Shown here piece by piece: positions 1 through 8,430 of a stretch of 64,000 bases of DNA; the stretch's first letter is position 1, and the number at the start of each line of letters is the position of its first letter. Made by a program: the position numbers and the translations under genes. This DNA comes from Terriglobia bacterium (lineage in GTDB: Bacteria; Acidobacteriota; Terriglobia; Terriglobales; Acidobacteriaceae): NCBI GenBank assembly GCA_020073465.1, contig JAIQFC010000027.1:27358-91357 (forward strand). Direction: 5' to 3'. Below the pieces are notes generated by a model. That model was not told the DNA's origin and made no database searches. It saw only the letters and a program-made list of their open reading frames with translations.

Positions 1-557
1 GCCGCCACCAGGAACAAGATGGCGGTCGTGACCCGGAAAAACTTCTGCAAGTTGATGCGCACGCTGCCCTTGACGAACATCACCCCGAAGGCAATGGCTG
101 CCAGCACTCCGAGCACCGTGCCGAGGAAGCTCATCAGCTCCGTGGAGTTCAGGGAAACAGCGGAAAGGATCAGAACGGTTTCGGCGCCCTCGCGCAGGAC
201 CATCAGAAAGATGAAAATGAACAAGCCGAACCAGGCATCGTTACCGGCCAGCAGACCGACCTTACCTTCAATGTCCCCTTTCAGCTTGCGGCCGGTCTTC
301 ATCATGAAGATGACCATGGTGATGACGAAGAAGGCGGCAACCAGCATGATCCAGCCTTCAAAAACGTCCTCATTGAGGTGGGTGCGGGAGATGACGACGG
401 CCACCGCAATGCTGCCCAGGAAGGCGGCAACCAGTGCGGCGTAGACCGTCTTGCGGAGCTCGGCGCGGCCAATCTTGGCCAGATAGGCCAGCGTGATGCC
501 GACGATCAGGGCGGCTTCGACGCCTTCGCGGAGCGTAATGATGAAGGCCTGGAGCAT
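1..557 (-). CDS. efeU: FTR1-family high-affinity iron permease (EfeU-like), 3' end outside window
   Basis: Polytopic inner-membrane protein of the Ftr1/EfeU family, which imports ferric iron. The minus-strand translation begins MLQAFIITLREGVEAALIVG and stays open to the window edge (about 185 residues seen; the family usually has 270-280). Both family signature motifs are visible: REGVEA at residues 10-15 and REGAE at 122-126, each inside a hydrophobic segment and presumed to bind iron. At least five membrane segments can be read. The start is the ATG at 555-557, about 20 nt downstream of a Fur-box-like palindrome, so iron repression is likely. No efeO or efeB partner lies within the window, but they could follow beyond coordinate 1. 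Family assignment is firm; the substrate is inferred from the family. Confidence 0.9.
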   Translation of the reverse strand, partial: MLQAFIITLREGVEAALIVGITLAYLAKIGRAELRKTVYAALVAAFLGSIAVAVVISRTHLNEDVFEGWIMLVAAFFVITMVIFMMKTGRKLKGDIEGKVGLLAGNDAWFGLFIFIFLMVLREGAETVLILSAVSLNSTELMSFLGTVLGVLAAIAFGVMFVKGSVRINLQKFFRVTTAILFLVA

Positions 558-578
558 TTCAGGGGCGTCCCGTCATTT

Positions 579-599
579 TGAAAATGAATTTCAATTTCA
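579..599 (-). promoter_or_regulatory. Fur box upstream of FTR1 permease
   Basis: On the minus strand, the 21-nt site reads TGAAATTGAAATTCAT followed by TTTCA. It matches the classical 21-nt Fur consensus (TGATAATGATAATCAT plus TATCA) at 16 of 21 positions by eye, including both outer TGA/TCA ends and the central TGA-ATCAT core. It sits immediately upstream of the iron permease start, where Fur would block the promoter when iron is replete. Binding itself is inferred. Confidence 0.75.
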
Positions 600-1377
600 A
601 CTTCAAGGATATGCCGCGGGCGGCAGGGCAGTCAATCCACGGCCTCACAACGGGGTGTGATTGGGATCACGCTGCAAGATTCGCGGCTTGGGCTGCTATT
701 TGGTGCAGTGAGAGGGTTTGGACAGCCAGATGGTGCTTGAGGTTTTTGGTGAGTGCTCTGGCGTATATCGACAGTCAATCGGAGCGCCGCTGAATGCCCG
801 CAATATGCATCCGAAAGCTGCTTTACATGCCATAAGGGGAGGGCCGTCCAACCTCCTTCTCACGGCACACACAAGGTGCTGCATCCGGACATCGTCACGG
901 GTGTCTTTGACGTCTACGTCGATACTCAGCGACGACCTCGCGGCGCGCGACCATGGCTGGAGCGAATAGTTACCCCCTCGCACACGGCAAGTGAGTGCAC
1001 GGCCAGAGAACTGGTCCGGGAGCTCATCTCCATCTAAAGCACTACTCCTTTACGGTGACCAACATCACAGACAGTAGGTCGATGTTGCGGTACAAACAGC
1101 GCGTTAGCCTCTCCGAACGAGCAACACTCCCAGCACCGCCGGAGTGTACCCTCCCGCCGAGGCAGCATTCGCCGTCCAAGCAGGGTGCGCGTATGAGAAA
1201 GCCGCGCTCCGCCCTCGAACTTCCTCTACTTCCGGGCGTCGGTGGTGATTCGCACACCGCCCTTCGTCGAACGACCACTCCGCCGTTGGCGCTTACGAAT
1301 CTTCTGCGAAGTCCAGTTGCTAGCCCAATTTCTTCACCTAAACAAAAAAAATGGCCTCAAGCGGAAAGGAGTTCATC
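600..1377. other. Long intergenic region without a confident gene
   Basis: About 780 bp separate the divergent FTR1 and lipoprotein genes. No open frame here has a convincing start plus a family signature. Two things stand out: a CRP/FNR-like palindrome at 656-670, and a plus-strand frame (753-1037) holding one CxxCH haem-binding motif followed by HGTHKVLH, which may be a cytochrome c relic. The rest looks non-coding. Confidence 0.5.
656..670. promoter_or_regulatory. CRP/FNR-like palindrome
   Basis: The sequence TGTGATTGGGATCAC has two half-sites (TGTGAT and ATCAC) separated by four bases. The layout follows the TGTGA-N6-TCACA consensus of CRP-family regulators. It lies about 100 bp upstream of the iron permease start and about 700 bp upstream of the plus-strand lipoprotein gene, so its target is unclear. 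A chance palindrome cannot be excluded. Confidence 0.35.
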
Positions 1378-4300
1378 ATGCTCGAGAGGCTCAGGATCTA
1401 CGCACTGGTTCTCCTTATCGGCATTTTAGTCTGTACAAGTGGGTGCGGGGGGGGCGGTGGCAGTAGTCCGCCACCGACGAACAACAACCCGGTTCCCACA
1501 GTCAGTTCCATATCTCCGAGCAACGTGATGGCAGGCAACGCGGCCATCACTGTGGATGTCACGGGCTCCAACTTCATCTCCTCATCCGTATGCAAATGGA
1601 GCGGATACAACCGAACCACGACCTTTGTGAGCAGCACGAAGCTGCAAGTAGCACTTCCTGAGACTGACTTCGCGACGGCCGGGACATGGCAGATGACCGT
1701 GGTCAACCCCGCGCCTGGCGGAGGAACGTCCAACGCTGTGACTTTCGCAGTCAACAATCCCACTCCCGTGCTCAGTTCGCTCTCCTCGACCAGCACGCTT
1801 GTGGGGAGTAGCGCTTTCTCGTTAACGGTCGCTGGTTCGAGTTTTGTTTCGGGTTCGGTCGTGCAATGGAATGGAAGCAGCCGTACGACCACGTTTGTAA
1901 GCGCGACCCAGCTAACCGCAGCTATCACGGCCAACGATCTTGCGACGGCCGGAACCGCACAGGTGCAGGTGATGAATCCTGCTCCCGGCGGAGGCACATC
2001 GAACGCCCTCACATTCAGCATCAACAATCCCGTGCCCCAGCTTGCTACGCTCCTACCTGCAAACGTCACCGCTGGCTCAGCTGCCTTCACATTGACGGTG
2101 AACGGCACGCTGTTCGCAGTGGGCGCGGTGGTGCAGTGGAACGGAACCGACCTCACAACAACCGCGGTAAGCGCTACGCAGTTGCAGGCAACGATTAGCA
2201 CTGCCGCCATCACTGCCGCCGGCACGGCTTCCGTAACTGTGTTCAACCCCGGCCCGGGCGGCGGAACGTCCAACGCGCTGACCTTCACTATCAATCCGCC
2301 CACCATTGTTGGGTTCGCGTATGTGGCGGGCGCTGCGGGCTCCAACCGGATCTACTCCTTCACCATGGATCAGAGCGGCCACCTGCGCAATACCGGCTAT
2401 AGGATGGCGTCCTATGGAACCCCCTATGGACTCGTGATGGCGCCTTCGAAGAAGTATCTCTATGTCATCACTATTGCCGGGTACTCCCTGGGCGCAGTCG
2501 CCGCTTACAGCAGTGACCCAACTACCGGCACACTAACCCCGCTGGCTGGCCCAGACGTGTTTACGGACGTTGATCCTCGCTATCCTGCGATTGATCCCGC
2601 CGGGAAGTTCCTCTTTGTGCCCAATTACGGCAGCCACACCATCTCTGTGTATTCGATTGACTCCTCCACGGGTGCGCTCACGCAGGTGTCCGGCTCACCG
2701 TTCGCGGCTGGTGCAGGACCAGTCCAAGCGATCGTGGACCCTTCCGGTAAATATCTCTACGTTACCAACGAGTACACCGATGATGTAGGAGCCTACAGCA
2801 TCAACTCCACGACTGGAGCGCTGACCGCGATTGCAGGTTCTCCATTCCCCGCGGGCAACGAGCCTCAGAGAGCCAGCTTGGACATCTCCGGAAAGTTCCT
2901 TTACGTGGTCAATCACCAGTCCAACAATCTCTCTGCGTTTGCGATCAACCCGGCGAACGGGGTTCTGACCGCCATTCCCGGATCACCCTTCGCCACCGGG
3001 TGGTACCCCGATGACGTCACACCCCATCCCTCCGGAAAGTTTTTGTACGTGGCGGACATGGGTTACAACAACGCTACGGGCGGGGACATCGTCACCTACA
3101 ACATCAACGGCACGACCGGGGTACTGACAGCGGTTGGCCCGGCCGTTCCTGCGGATGTAGCGATGTGGTTCATCCGGGTGGATTCCTCGGGCAAGCATCT
3201 CTACGGGGTCAGCCTGGGCACCAATGAGATGTCCACGTTTGATCTCAACGCCACAACCGGTGTGCCGACCCTCGCGGAGAAACCGTTCCGCACAGAGTCG
3301 GGCGTTGCGATCGCTCTTCTACCCGCGACCAAGCCTGCCACCTATACTCCGAAGTTCGCCTACACCGCGAACGCTGTTTCCAACAATGCGTCCGCCTTTG
3401 CCATTGACTCAGCGGTGGGATCGCTGAGCCCAATCGCCGGTTCTCCTTTTGCAGCTGGAACCGGACCGTCAATGCTGGCCGCCGACTCGGCCGCCCGGTT
3501 CCTTTATGTGACTAATCCCACGGTGAACCGGCTGCTCGGCTTCAGGGCAGACCCCACCACCGGGGCACTTACGGCAGTGCCGGGTTCGCCTTTCAGCACG
3601 GGGACATATCCGGCAGCGGTCGGCGTTGAACCGGCAGGCCGATATGCGTATGTGGCCAACAAGAACGACAACACGATTTCCGCCTACACCATTGACTCGT
3701 CCACCGGGACCTTGACGCCCATCCCGTTGAGCATCGTGTCGGGACTGGGGCAAGGCCCGACTTCGGTGGTTATGGATCCGGCGGGGATGTTCTTCTACGT
3801 GGTCAACTCTGCGTCCGACAACATCTCCGGGTTTAGCATTGACCCCTCGTCGGGTTACCCGGTGTACACCAACCTTTCACCCTACGCGTCCCCTGCCGCA
3901 CCCGGCGCCGGGCTGATTGTTCCGAGTGCGCGGTTCCTCTATGTTCTCCATCCCAACTCAAACACCATATCCGGATATTCCATTCTGGGGTTCAGTGGCG
4001 AGTTGACTGCCATTGCGAGTTCGCCATTTACCACAGGTTTGAAACCAGTTGCCTTGGCAACGGATCCGTTCGGCAAGTACCTTTACGTGGCGCACGGACA
4101 GTCGGGCGAGATTTGGGGCTACTCAATTGACAACTTGAGCGGGGAACTCACACCGGTGAGCGGTTCGCCATTCACCACCGGCGCGACTGCGAATGCAGCC
4201 CTGGCGGTGGATACCTCAGGAAAGTTTCTCTATGTTCAGGGAACGTCGTCGCCCAATCTCGACGCGTTTCTCGCCGTTTCCAGCATTGACCCGGCAACCG

Positions 4301-4383
4301 GCAACCTTACGGCGGCAACAGGCACGTCCCCGGCTACGGGTCGAGGCGCCAGTTCCGTCCTGACGACCGGCAAGATTCAATAG
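1378..4383 (+). CDS. Secreted lipoprotein with three TIG/IPT domains and a YVTN-type beta-propeller
   Basis: Exported protein of 1001 residues. A lipoprotein signal peptide ends in the lipobox TSGC, with the modified Cys near residue 23, followed by a Gly/Pro/Asn-rich linker. Residues ~37-306 hold three tandem 90-residue IPT/TIG immunoglobulin-like modules, each ending in a [15 protein letters not shown] segment. The remainder is built of ~48-residue repeats of the YVTN/6-phosphogluconolactonase beta-propeller kind (motifs such as SGKFLYV, STGALT, SGSPF). The ATG at 1378 is preferred over one at 1351 because GGAAAGGAG lies 7 nt upstream. Such proteins are common and often numerous in Acidobacteria. 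Surface binding or scaffold roles are guesses; no catalytic function is evident. The gene stands alone. Confidence 0.88.
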   Translation: MLERLRIYALVLLIGILVCTSGCGGGGGSSPPPTNNNPVPTVSSISPSNVMAGNAAITVDVTGSNFISSSVCKWSGYNRTTTFVSSTKLQVALPETDFATAGTWQMTVVNPAPGGGTSNAVTFAVNNPTPVLSSLSSTSTLVGSSAFSLTVAGSSFVSGSVVQWNGSSRTTTFVSATQLTAAITANDLATAGTAQVQVMNPAPGGGTSNALTFSINNPVPQLATLLPANVTAGSAAFTLTVNGTLFAVGAVVQWNGTDLTTTAVSATQLQATISTAAITAAGTASVTVFNPGPGGGTSNALTFTINPPTIVGFAYVAGAAGSNRIYSFTMDQSGHLRNTGYRMASYGTPYGLVMAPSKKYLYVITIAGYSLGAVAAYSSDPTTGTLTPLAGPDVFTDVDPRYPAIDPAGKFLFVPNYGSHTISVYSIDSSTGALTQVSGSPFAAGAGPVQAIVDPSGKYLYVTNEYTDDVGAYSINSTTGALTAIAGSPFPAGNEPQRASLDISGKFLYVVNHQSNNLSAFAINPANGVLTAIPGSPFATGWYPDDVTPHPSGKFLYVADMGYNNATGGDIVTYNINGTTGVLTAVGPAVPADVAMWFIRVDSSGKHLYGVSLGTNEMSTFDLNATTGVPTLAEKPFRTESGVAIALLPATKPATYTPKFAYTANAVSNNASAFAIDSAVGSLSPIAGSPFAAGTGPSMLAADSAARFLYVTNPTVNRLLGFRADPTTGALTAVPGSPFSTGTYPAAVGVEPAGRYAYVANKNDNTISAYTIDSSTGTLTPIPLSIVSGLGQGPTSVVMDPAGMFFYVVNSASDNISGFSIDPSSGYPVYTNLSPYASPAAPGAGLIVPSARFLYVLHPNSNTISGYSILGFSGELTAIASSPFTTGLKPVALATDPFGKYLYVAHGQSGEIWGYSIDNLSGELTPVSGSPFTTGATANAALAVDTSGKFLYVQGTSSPNLDAFLAVSSIDPATGNLTAATGTSPATGRGASSVLTTGKIQ
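1486..2295 (+). repeat. Three tandem 270-bp TIG/IPT coding repeats
   Basis: Units run 1486-1755, 1756-2025 and 2026-2295. The first two are exactly 270 bp and the last is one codon shorter. Each starts at an Asn-Pro-x-Pro segment and ends with a Gly-rich [13 protein letters not shown] strand. The even spacing and strong similarity of unit ends indicate internal duplication of one immunoglobulin-like domain. Confidence 0.8.
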
Positions 4384-4579
4384 CCGAGGATGATTGGGGA
4401 AGTGGAGCGCGTCACGTCGACTCCAGCGCGGTTATCAACTTAGGCGGAGCGCCTGCGAAGCATTGGATTGGCCACGTTGATTCTCTATTCCACTTTGAAG
4501 TAGGGGTCAACCTATGGAGCCACTGAAAACTTGCGGGCGCTCCGACAATGAGCGAGGACTGCTGCTTAATCGGGCAGGG

Positions 4580-4744
4580 TCATTGAATTGAACTGGCGGC
4601 GGACGAGAATGCGTTGCTCGCACTGGTTCCGATCAGGCGAATGGTGCCAACCACCAATACCAGAATAACGGCCAACATTACCGCATACTCGGCGATGTCC
4701 TGGCCCTCGTCGTGCTGCCACAACTGGCGAAGAGAGTAACTCAT
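4580..4744 (-). CDS. flp: Flp/Fap-type type IVb pilin prepilin
   Basis: Small 54-residue prepilin. The N-terminal leader ends DEG and is followed by QDIAEYAVMLAVILVLVVG, matching the Flp signature: Gly at the prepilin peptidase cleavage site (residue 14), Glu at +5, Tyr at +6, then a single hydrophobic helix. The ATG at 4744 is chosen because AAAGAGGTG sits upstream and the upstream frame has no pilin character. Flp subunits polymerise into Tad pili for adherence. No tad assembly genes (ATPase, TadB/C, RcpA, CpaA) lie nearby, so this is an orphan pilin that would need machinery encoded elsewhere. Confidence 0.85.
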   Translation of the reverse strand: MSYSLRQLWQHDEGQDIAEYAVMLAVILVLVVGTIRLIGTSASNAFSSAASSIQ

Positions 4745-5111
4745 TGTTCGCACCTCTTTCCCACAGCGTGATTCTAAGCCCAACTCACGCCAGAGAAAAA
4801 CCTCGCGACGTCCAAGGAGTAACTGTCGTAACCGGGCGATGACACTCATTGAGAAACGGCCCGACCTCGGTCAATGAGTGTAATCGCGCTACTTCACCAA
4901 CTATTGCATCAGTTCCGGATTGGGCGACTATCCGGACGGAGGCAACCGGAAGCATTGCTACTCCACAGCGCGGTCAAATCCACATGAATCTGTTCAGCTC
5001 CGGCGTTGTCACGCTAGCGGTCCTGGCTGCCGATCCCCCGTCGTATTACGAGGATCCGGAAGTAAGCAGCACAGACGCAAAGGCATAGTTGACGAAACCG
5101 TGCGGTCACAC
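4745..5111. other. Intergenic region, nothing recognised
   Basis: About 370 bp lie between the Flp pilin and the SprT-like gene. A short plus-strand open frame (4849-5088) lacks a ribosome-binding site and any recognisable motif. I see no repeat, hairpin or RNA gene that I can defend. Confidence 0.4.
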
Positions 5112-5798
5112 TCACAGCCGCTTCAGGAACGCATTGGCTTGCGCCAGGTGAGGGAAGAGCTTCTCTTCTGCCTGGAACTCGGCGGAGTGCACACAGCGGC
5201 GGCTCCCTCGCAGTTTCACCGGGTGTTTCAGGTGGAGCATCTCGTGATAGACGATGTATTCCACCGCGTAGCGCGGAACTGCGGCATGGTCAAAAATGCG
5301 GCTGATGATGATGGCGTTGTGGGCGGGATCGTAGTGGCCGAGGATGCGCCGAGTGCGGGTCTGGCTCCAACTCATGCGCGGACGAGCCAGAAGGCCGTGG
5401 AAGAAGCGCGAGTTCAAGTCCTCGAAGACGGAGTCGAGATCGTAGAAGTGTCCTTGCGGAGGACGCAGCCGCTTACGTCCCCGCATCTGGCGCACCAAGT
5501 GAGCCTTCTGAACAATCTCGTAACTGGCGACGTACCTGCGGTATCGTGTGGCATGCGAGCGGTCAATCGGCCTGCGATACATCTTGGCCAGGAGGATGTG
5601 AGCAATCGCACGCAACACCGTCTCCGGAGCCCCTTCCAGCAAGTCCGAGAGTCGTACCAGGAGACGACCCTCGCGTAACCGGATCGTGTTGTTGACGTTG
5701 GCGAAGGCGAAGAATTCAATTCTCAGCTCAGGCAGGGAAGAGGCCGGGCGGAGCTGCCGGTAGGTTTCCTGGAAGATTTCAAGCAGGCCTTCACGCAC
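5112..5798 (-). CDS. SprT-like / DUF45-type zinc metallopeptidase
   Basis: Protein of 228 residues with the zincin motif HEMLH at about residues 184-188 (context VYHEMLHLKHP), followed about 16 residues later by a further His (CVHSAEF) that can be the third metal ligand. This spacing and the short C-terminal tail fit SprT-like or YgjP/DUF45 metallopeptidases rather than M48 proteases with membrane helices; no signal peptide or transmembrane segment is seen. The N-terminal part is rich in Arg and Leu and contains an AIAHILLAKMY helix. The start codon is GTG at 5798 with no strong ribosome-binding site, so the start is uncertain. The substrate is unknown; DNA-protein crosslink repair is a role for some SprT relatives. 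Confidence 0.7.
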   Translation of the reverse strand: MREGLLEIFQETYRQLRPASSLPELRIEFFAFANVNNTIRLREGRLLVRLSDLLEGAPETVLRAIAHILLAKMYRRPIDRSHATRYRRYVASYEIVQKAHLVRQMRGRKRLRPPQGHFYDLDSVFEDLNSRFFHGLLARPRMSWSQTRTRRILGHYDPAHNAIIISRIFDHAAVPRYAVEYIVYHEMLHLKHPVKLRGSRRCVHSAEFQAEEKLFPHLAQANAFLKRL

Positions 5799-5934
5799 GG
5801 TGAGGGTAGATTAGCACGGGACAGGTCGGTCTTCGGTGGTCCTAGGCCTTAGGAGTGAGACTCATGAGTCGTCCCATGACCCGCAACACCTGAAACTCCA
5901 AGACCTAAGACCTAAGGCCCGCCCAAGACCTTAT

Positions 5935-6501
5935 TCATTCTGGACTGCCGCTGTTTTTCGCGTGCGCTTTCAACTTCTTGTTCTTCGCTGCATCTTCCTG
6001 ATCGGCAAGCAGCTTGCGATGGTCTTCAGCGGATGTGTCCAGCGTGTCGAGCGCGTTGCTGAGAACGAATTCGTACTGCTTCGCCTCATCCGTTGGCACG
6101 TCGGCCGCGTCCTTCAGCGCGCGGAGCTTGGCCTGGAGCTCGGCGTCCGCTTCGATCACGTTCTTGAGCGGCTTGCGAATGTCGTCCTTGCGTTCGACGT
6201 AGGTGTCAAGATTGTCGTTAAGTTCGTCGTAGATGAGCAGGAAATCGTCGAGCATGTCGTGCGTCTTCTGTGCGCGGCCCTTCGTCTTGGGGTCATTCCT
6301 CATCTGCTCGAGTTTGACCAGACGGTCCCGCGCGAATTGGACATAGAGCTTCAGGCGCTGCTGCGGTTCCCAACTGGCGTCCCGAACCTGGTCAATTTCA
6401 GCCTGAGTGAGGGGATCGCGATGCCGCTGGGCGTGTAACCCCCCAGTCAGGGCCAGCAAGCAACCGCCCACCAGACACACAAGCCCAAGGGCTTTCTTCA
6501 T
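5935..6501 (-). CDS. Secreted alpha-helical protein of unknown function
   Basis: Protein of 188 residues with a signal peptide (MKKALGLVCLVGGCLLALTG, probable cleavage after LHA). The mature part is highly charged and predicted helical, rich in Asp, Lys, Leu and Glu with heptad-like spacing, as in LYVQFARDRLVKLEQM. I recognise no family. Its ATG overlaps the stop of the upstream gene by four bases (ATGA), so the two are translationally coupled. The partner is also a small exported helical protein, and the pair probably act together in the envelope. Lys-rich C-terminus. Confidence 0.7.
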   Translation of the reverse strand: MKKALGLVCLVGGCLLALTGGLHAQRHRDPLTQAEIDQVRDASWEPQQRLKLYVQFARDRLVKLEQMRNDPKTKGRAQKTHDMLDDFLLIYDELNDNLDTYVERKDDIRKPLKNVIEADAELQAKLRALKDAADVPTDEAKQYEFVLSNALDTLDTSAEDHRKLLADQEDAAKNKKLKAHAKNSGSPE

Positions 6502-6968
6502 TTGTCACCCTTCTTCGGGAACATTGCCAGCAACAGATCGTCCCGCACCCGTTCAAGTTTATTGATCGCATCCTGCACCGCTGGCTGCTCGTCGTGCGCC
6601 ACGGCGTGTTTGATATCAGAGAGCTTGCGCGCCATCCTTCGCACCGCGATTTCGGTCTGCTTCTGATGCTTCTTGGATTGAATCGAATAGTCGCGAGCCA
6701 ACTCAGAGAATGCCACGACGTCGGTGAGCGTGGCCTGTGCCTTTTCGCTTTCCACCGCTGCGTAAAGTTTGTCCGCGGCATCGAGCTGGCGCTCGGCGAT
6801 CTGCAGGCAGAGCTGGGGACGATCACCAATGCTGGCCGAAGAGAGGCGGGCTTTTAATTCTTCAGTGGTCGCCTCTTTGGCGCTAGCTCGGATAAGCACC
6901 GAGGAGGCCAGAGCTAGCGCAGCCGCCAGGATGACGGAACCACGGGATCGATTTCTTGCGATACCCAT
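6498..6968 (-). CDS. Secreted helical protein of unknown function
   Basis: Protein of 156 residues: a short positively charged N-terminus, a hydrophobic segment (VILAAALALASSVLI) and a likely signal peptidase site near ASA, then a helical, charged mature domain (AERQLDAADKLYAAVE, AINKLERVRDDLLLAM). No known family is recognised. The ATG at 6968 is preceded in frame by a GTG (6971), so either could initiate. It overlaps the downstream secreted gene by four bases and follows the TPR gene by about 20 bp. The three minus-strand genes therefore probably form one transcript downstream of uvrA. Confidence 0.65.
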   Translation of the reverse strand: MGIARNRSRGSVILAAALALASSVLIRASAKEATTEELKARLSSASIGDRPQLCLQIAERQLDAADKLYAAVESEKAQATLTDVVAFSELARDYSIQSKKHQKQTEIAVRRMARKLSDIKHAVAHDEQPAVQDAINKLERVRDDLLLAMFPKKGDK

Positions 6969-6987
6969 CACTCAATTCTCACCCGAC

Positions 6988-8430
6988 TCACTTCTTCGGC
7001 TCAATCGCAATCAGCCGGTGCTTCGCCTGCCATTCCTGATCAGGATACTTTCCGTGGGCCGTATTGAGGAAGAGATGATAATTGGCCGAAGCCTGTTTGT
7101 AGTCGCGCAGATGATCCAGGGCAGAGGCCCGGAGAAAATACGTAATCGGAATCTCGGGCAGGAACTTGGCGCGGGCATCCAGCGCCTTGATGACCAGCGG
7201 ATAGTCCTTGTTCTCACCGGCTGCAAAGGCGAGGTCACCGTAGGCCTCACCGAGATCCGGCTTGAGCTTCACGCTGATCAGGAATTCCTGCTGTGCTTCG
7301 ACAAACTTCTTCTGCCGGAGCAGCGTCTGGCCGAAGCCGCGGCGGAGTTCGGCGTCGTTGGGATGAGCGGCGAGCAGTGTGCGGTAAACACCCTCGGCTT
7401 GCTCGTGTTTTCCTGCGGTTGAGTAGAGCTCCGCTAAGTCCCGCTGCACCGACTCGTCGGCGGGAGCCAGCTTCGCACCCGCTTCCAGTTCGGCGATGGC
7501 ATCGTCATGCTTGCCTTCGGCCTCGAGTACGCGTCCCAGCTGTACGTGAGCGGCTGGCTGGTCGGGATGCGCCGCAACCAGCTTGCGCAGATACTGCTCA
7601 GCCTCTGGGAAGCGGCGGCCCCGCATGTAGATATTCGCCAGTCCAGTCAAGGCATCCGAAGATGCGTCGAGAGCGAAGGCCTGTTTGTACTCCTGCTCCG
7701 CGTCGGCAAACTTGTTTTCCTGCTCGAGCAAGTGCCCAGCCCCGAGATGCGGCTCGACTTCTTTGGGCTGCAGGATTGCGGCCTGGTGGTAGGCCGTCAG
7801 GGCCTGCTCAAAATCGTGTTTCTCAAGCAGATGTGCCAGCGAAAGCCATGCCCGGTACTGACCTTCCGCGACATGGCTTGTGGGTTTGAGTTGGGTGGCG
7901 GCACGCAGGAACTGCTCAGCTTCCGGCTGCCCAGTTTTGGCCAGCTGCAACCCCAGGTTCAGATTCGATTCAAAGACATCGGGCTTCGCGGCCACAGACT
8001 TGCGGTAGGCTGCGATCGACTCCTCAACCTTGCCCAGCCCGTTTTTCACAAAACCCAGGTCAAACCACGCCACGTAGTTGGTCGGGTCACGATCCACCAC
8101 TTTCTGCAGCAGGGGCTCGGCAGTGGCGTAGTCTTGCTTTTGAATTGCCTCTTCCGCCTGCGCAAGTTCTGGAGCTGCAGCCTCTTTGAGCACCCTTGTG
8201 CGCCGGATCGTCCGGCTCGAGTTGGGTCCGGTCTTTTCGTGGATCGTCTCAGTCGTCGAAGGAGACTGAGGAGAGGCTGCGGGCTGCGATGTTGATTGCG
8301 ACGAAGGCGCCTGCTGCTGCCCATCCGCCGACTGGGAGCGCGCTCCCGCGCCCATGCAGGCCAACAGGACCAACAGCGGGGAAGCCAGGAATCTACGAGC
8401 GTCCATTGGAACGCGAATTGCCATTTCCAT
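6988..8430 (-). CDS. Exported tetratricopeptide-repeat protein
   Basis: Protein of 480 residues with an N-terminal hydrophobic export signal (LLVLLACMGAGARS), a Gln/Ser/Pro-rich linker, then roughly ten consecutive TPR units from about residue 90 to the end. Typical unit features are visible: W/L-G-Y-A/F-P spacing, for example AWFDLGFVKNGLGKVEESI and AHVQLGRVLEAEGKHDDAI. TPRs form a superhelical scaffold for protein-protein contacts. The N-terminus overlaps the 3' end of uvrA by about 38 bp; three in-frame ATGs (8430, 8424, 8406) compete and none has a clear ribosome-binding site. Periplasmic or envelope location is inferred. Confidence 0.8.
   Translation of the reverse strand: MEMAIRVPMDARRFLASPLLVLLACMGAGARSQSADGQQQAPSSQSTSQPAASPQSPSTTETIHEKTGPNSSRTIRRTRVLKEAAAPELAQAEEAIQKQDYATAEPLLQKVVDRDPTNYVAWFDLGFVKNGLGKVEESIAAYRKSVAAKPDVFESNLNLGLQLAKTGQPEAEQFLRAATQLKPTSHVAEGQYRAWLSLAHLLEKHDFEQALTAYHQAAILQPKEVEPHLGAGHLLEQENKFADAEQEYKQAFALDASSDALTGLANIYMRGRRFPEAEQYLRKLVAAHPDQPAAHVQLGRVLEAEGKHDDAIAELEAGAKLAPADESVQRDLAELYSTAGKHEQAEGVYRTLLAAHPNDAELRRGFGQTLLRQKKFVEAQQEFLISVKLKPDLGEAYGDLAFAAGENKDYPLVIKALDARAKFLPEIPITYFLRASALDHLRDYKQASANYHLFLNTAHGKYPDQEWQAKHRLIAIEPKK

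Noticed and set aside
1398..2345. Minus-strand frame across the TIG repeats
   Set aside because: Antisense of a repetitive coding region; its repeats mirror the TIG units.
4849..5088. Short plus-strand open frame between Flp and SprT-like genes
   Set aside because: No ribosome-binding site, no motif, atypical composition.
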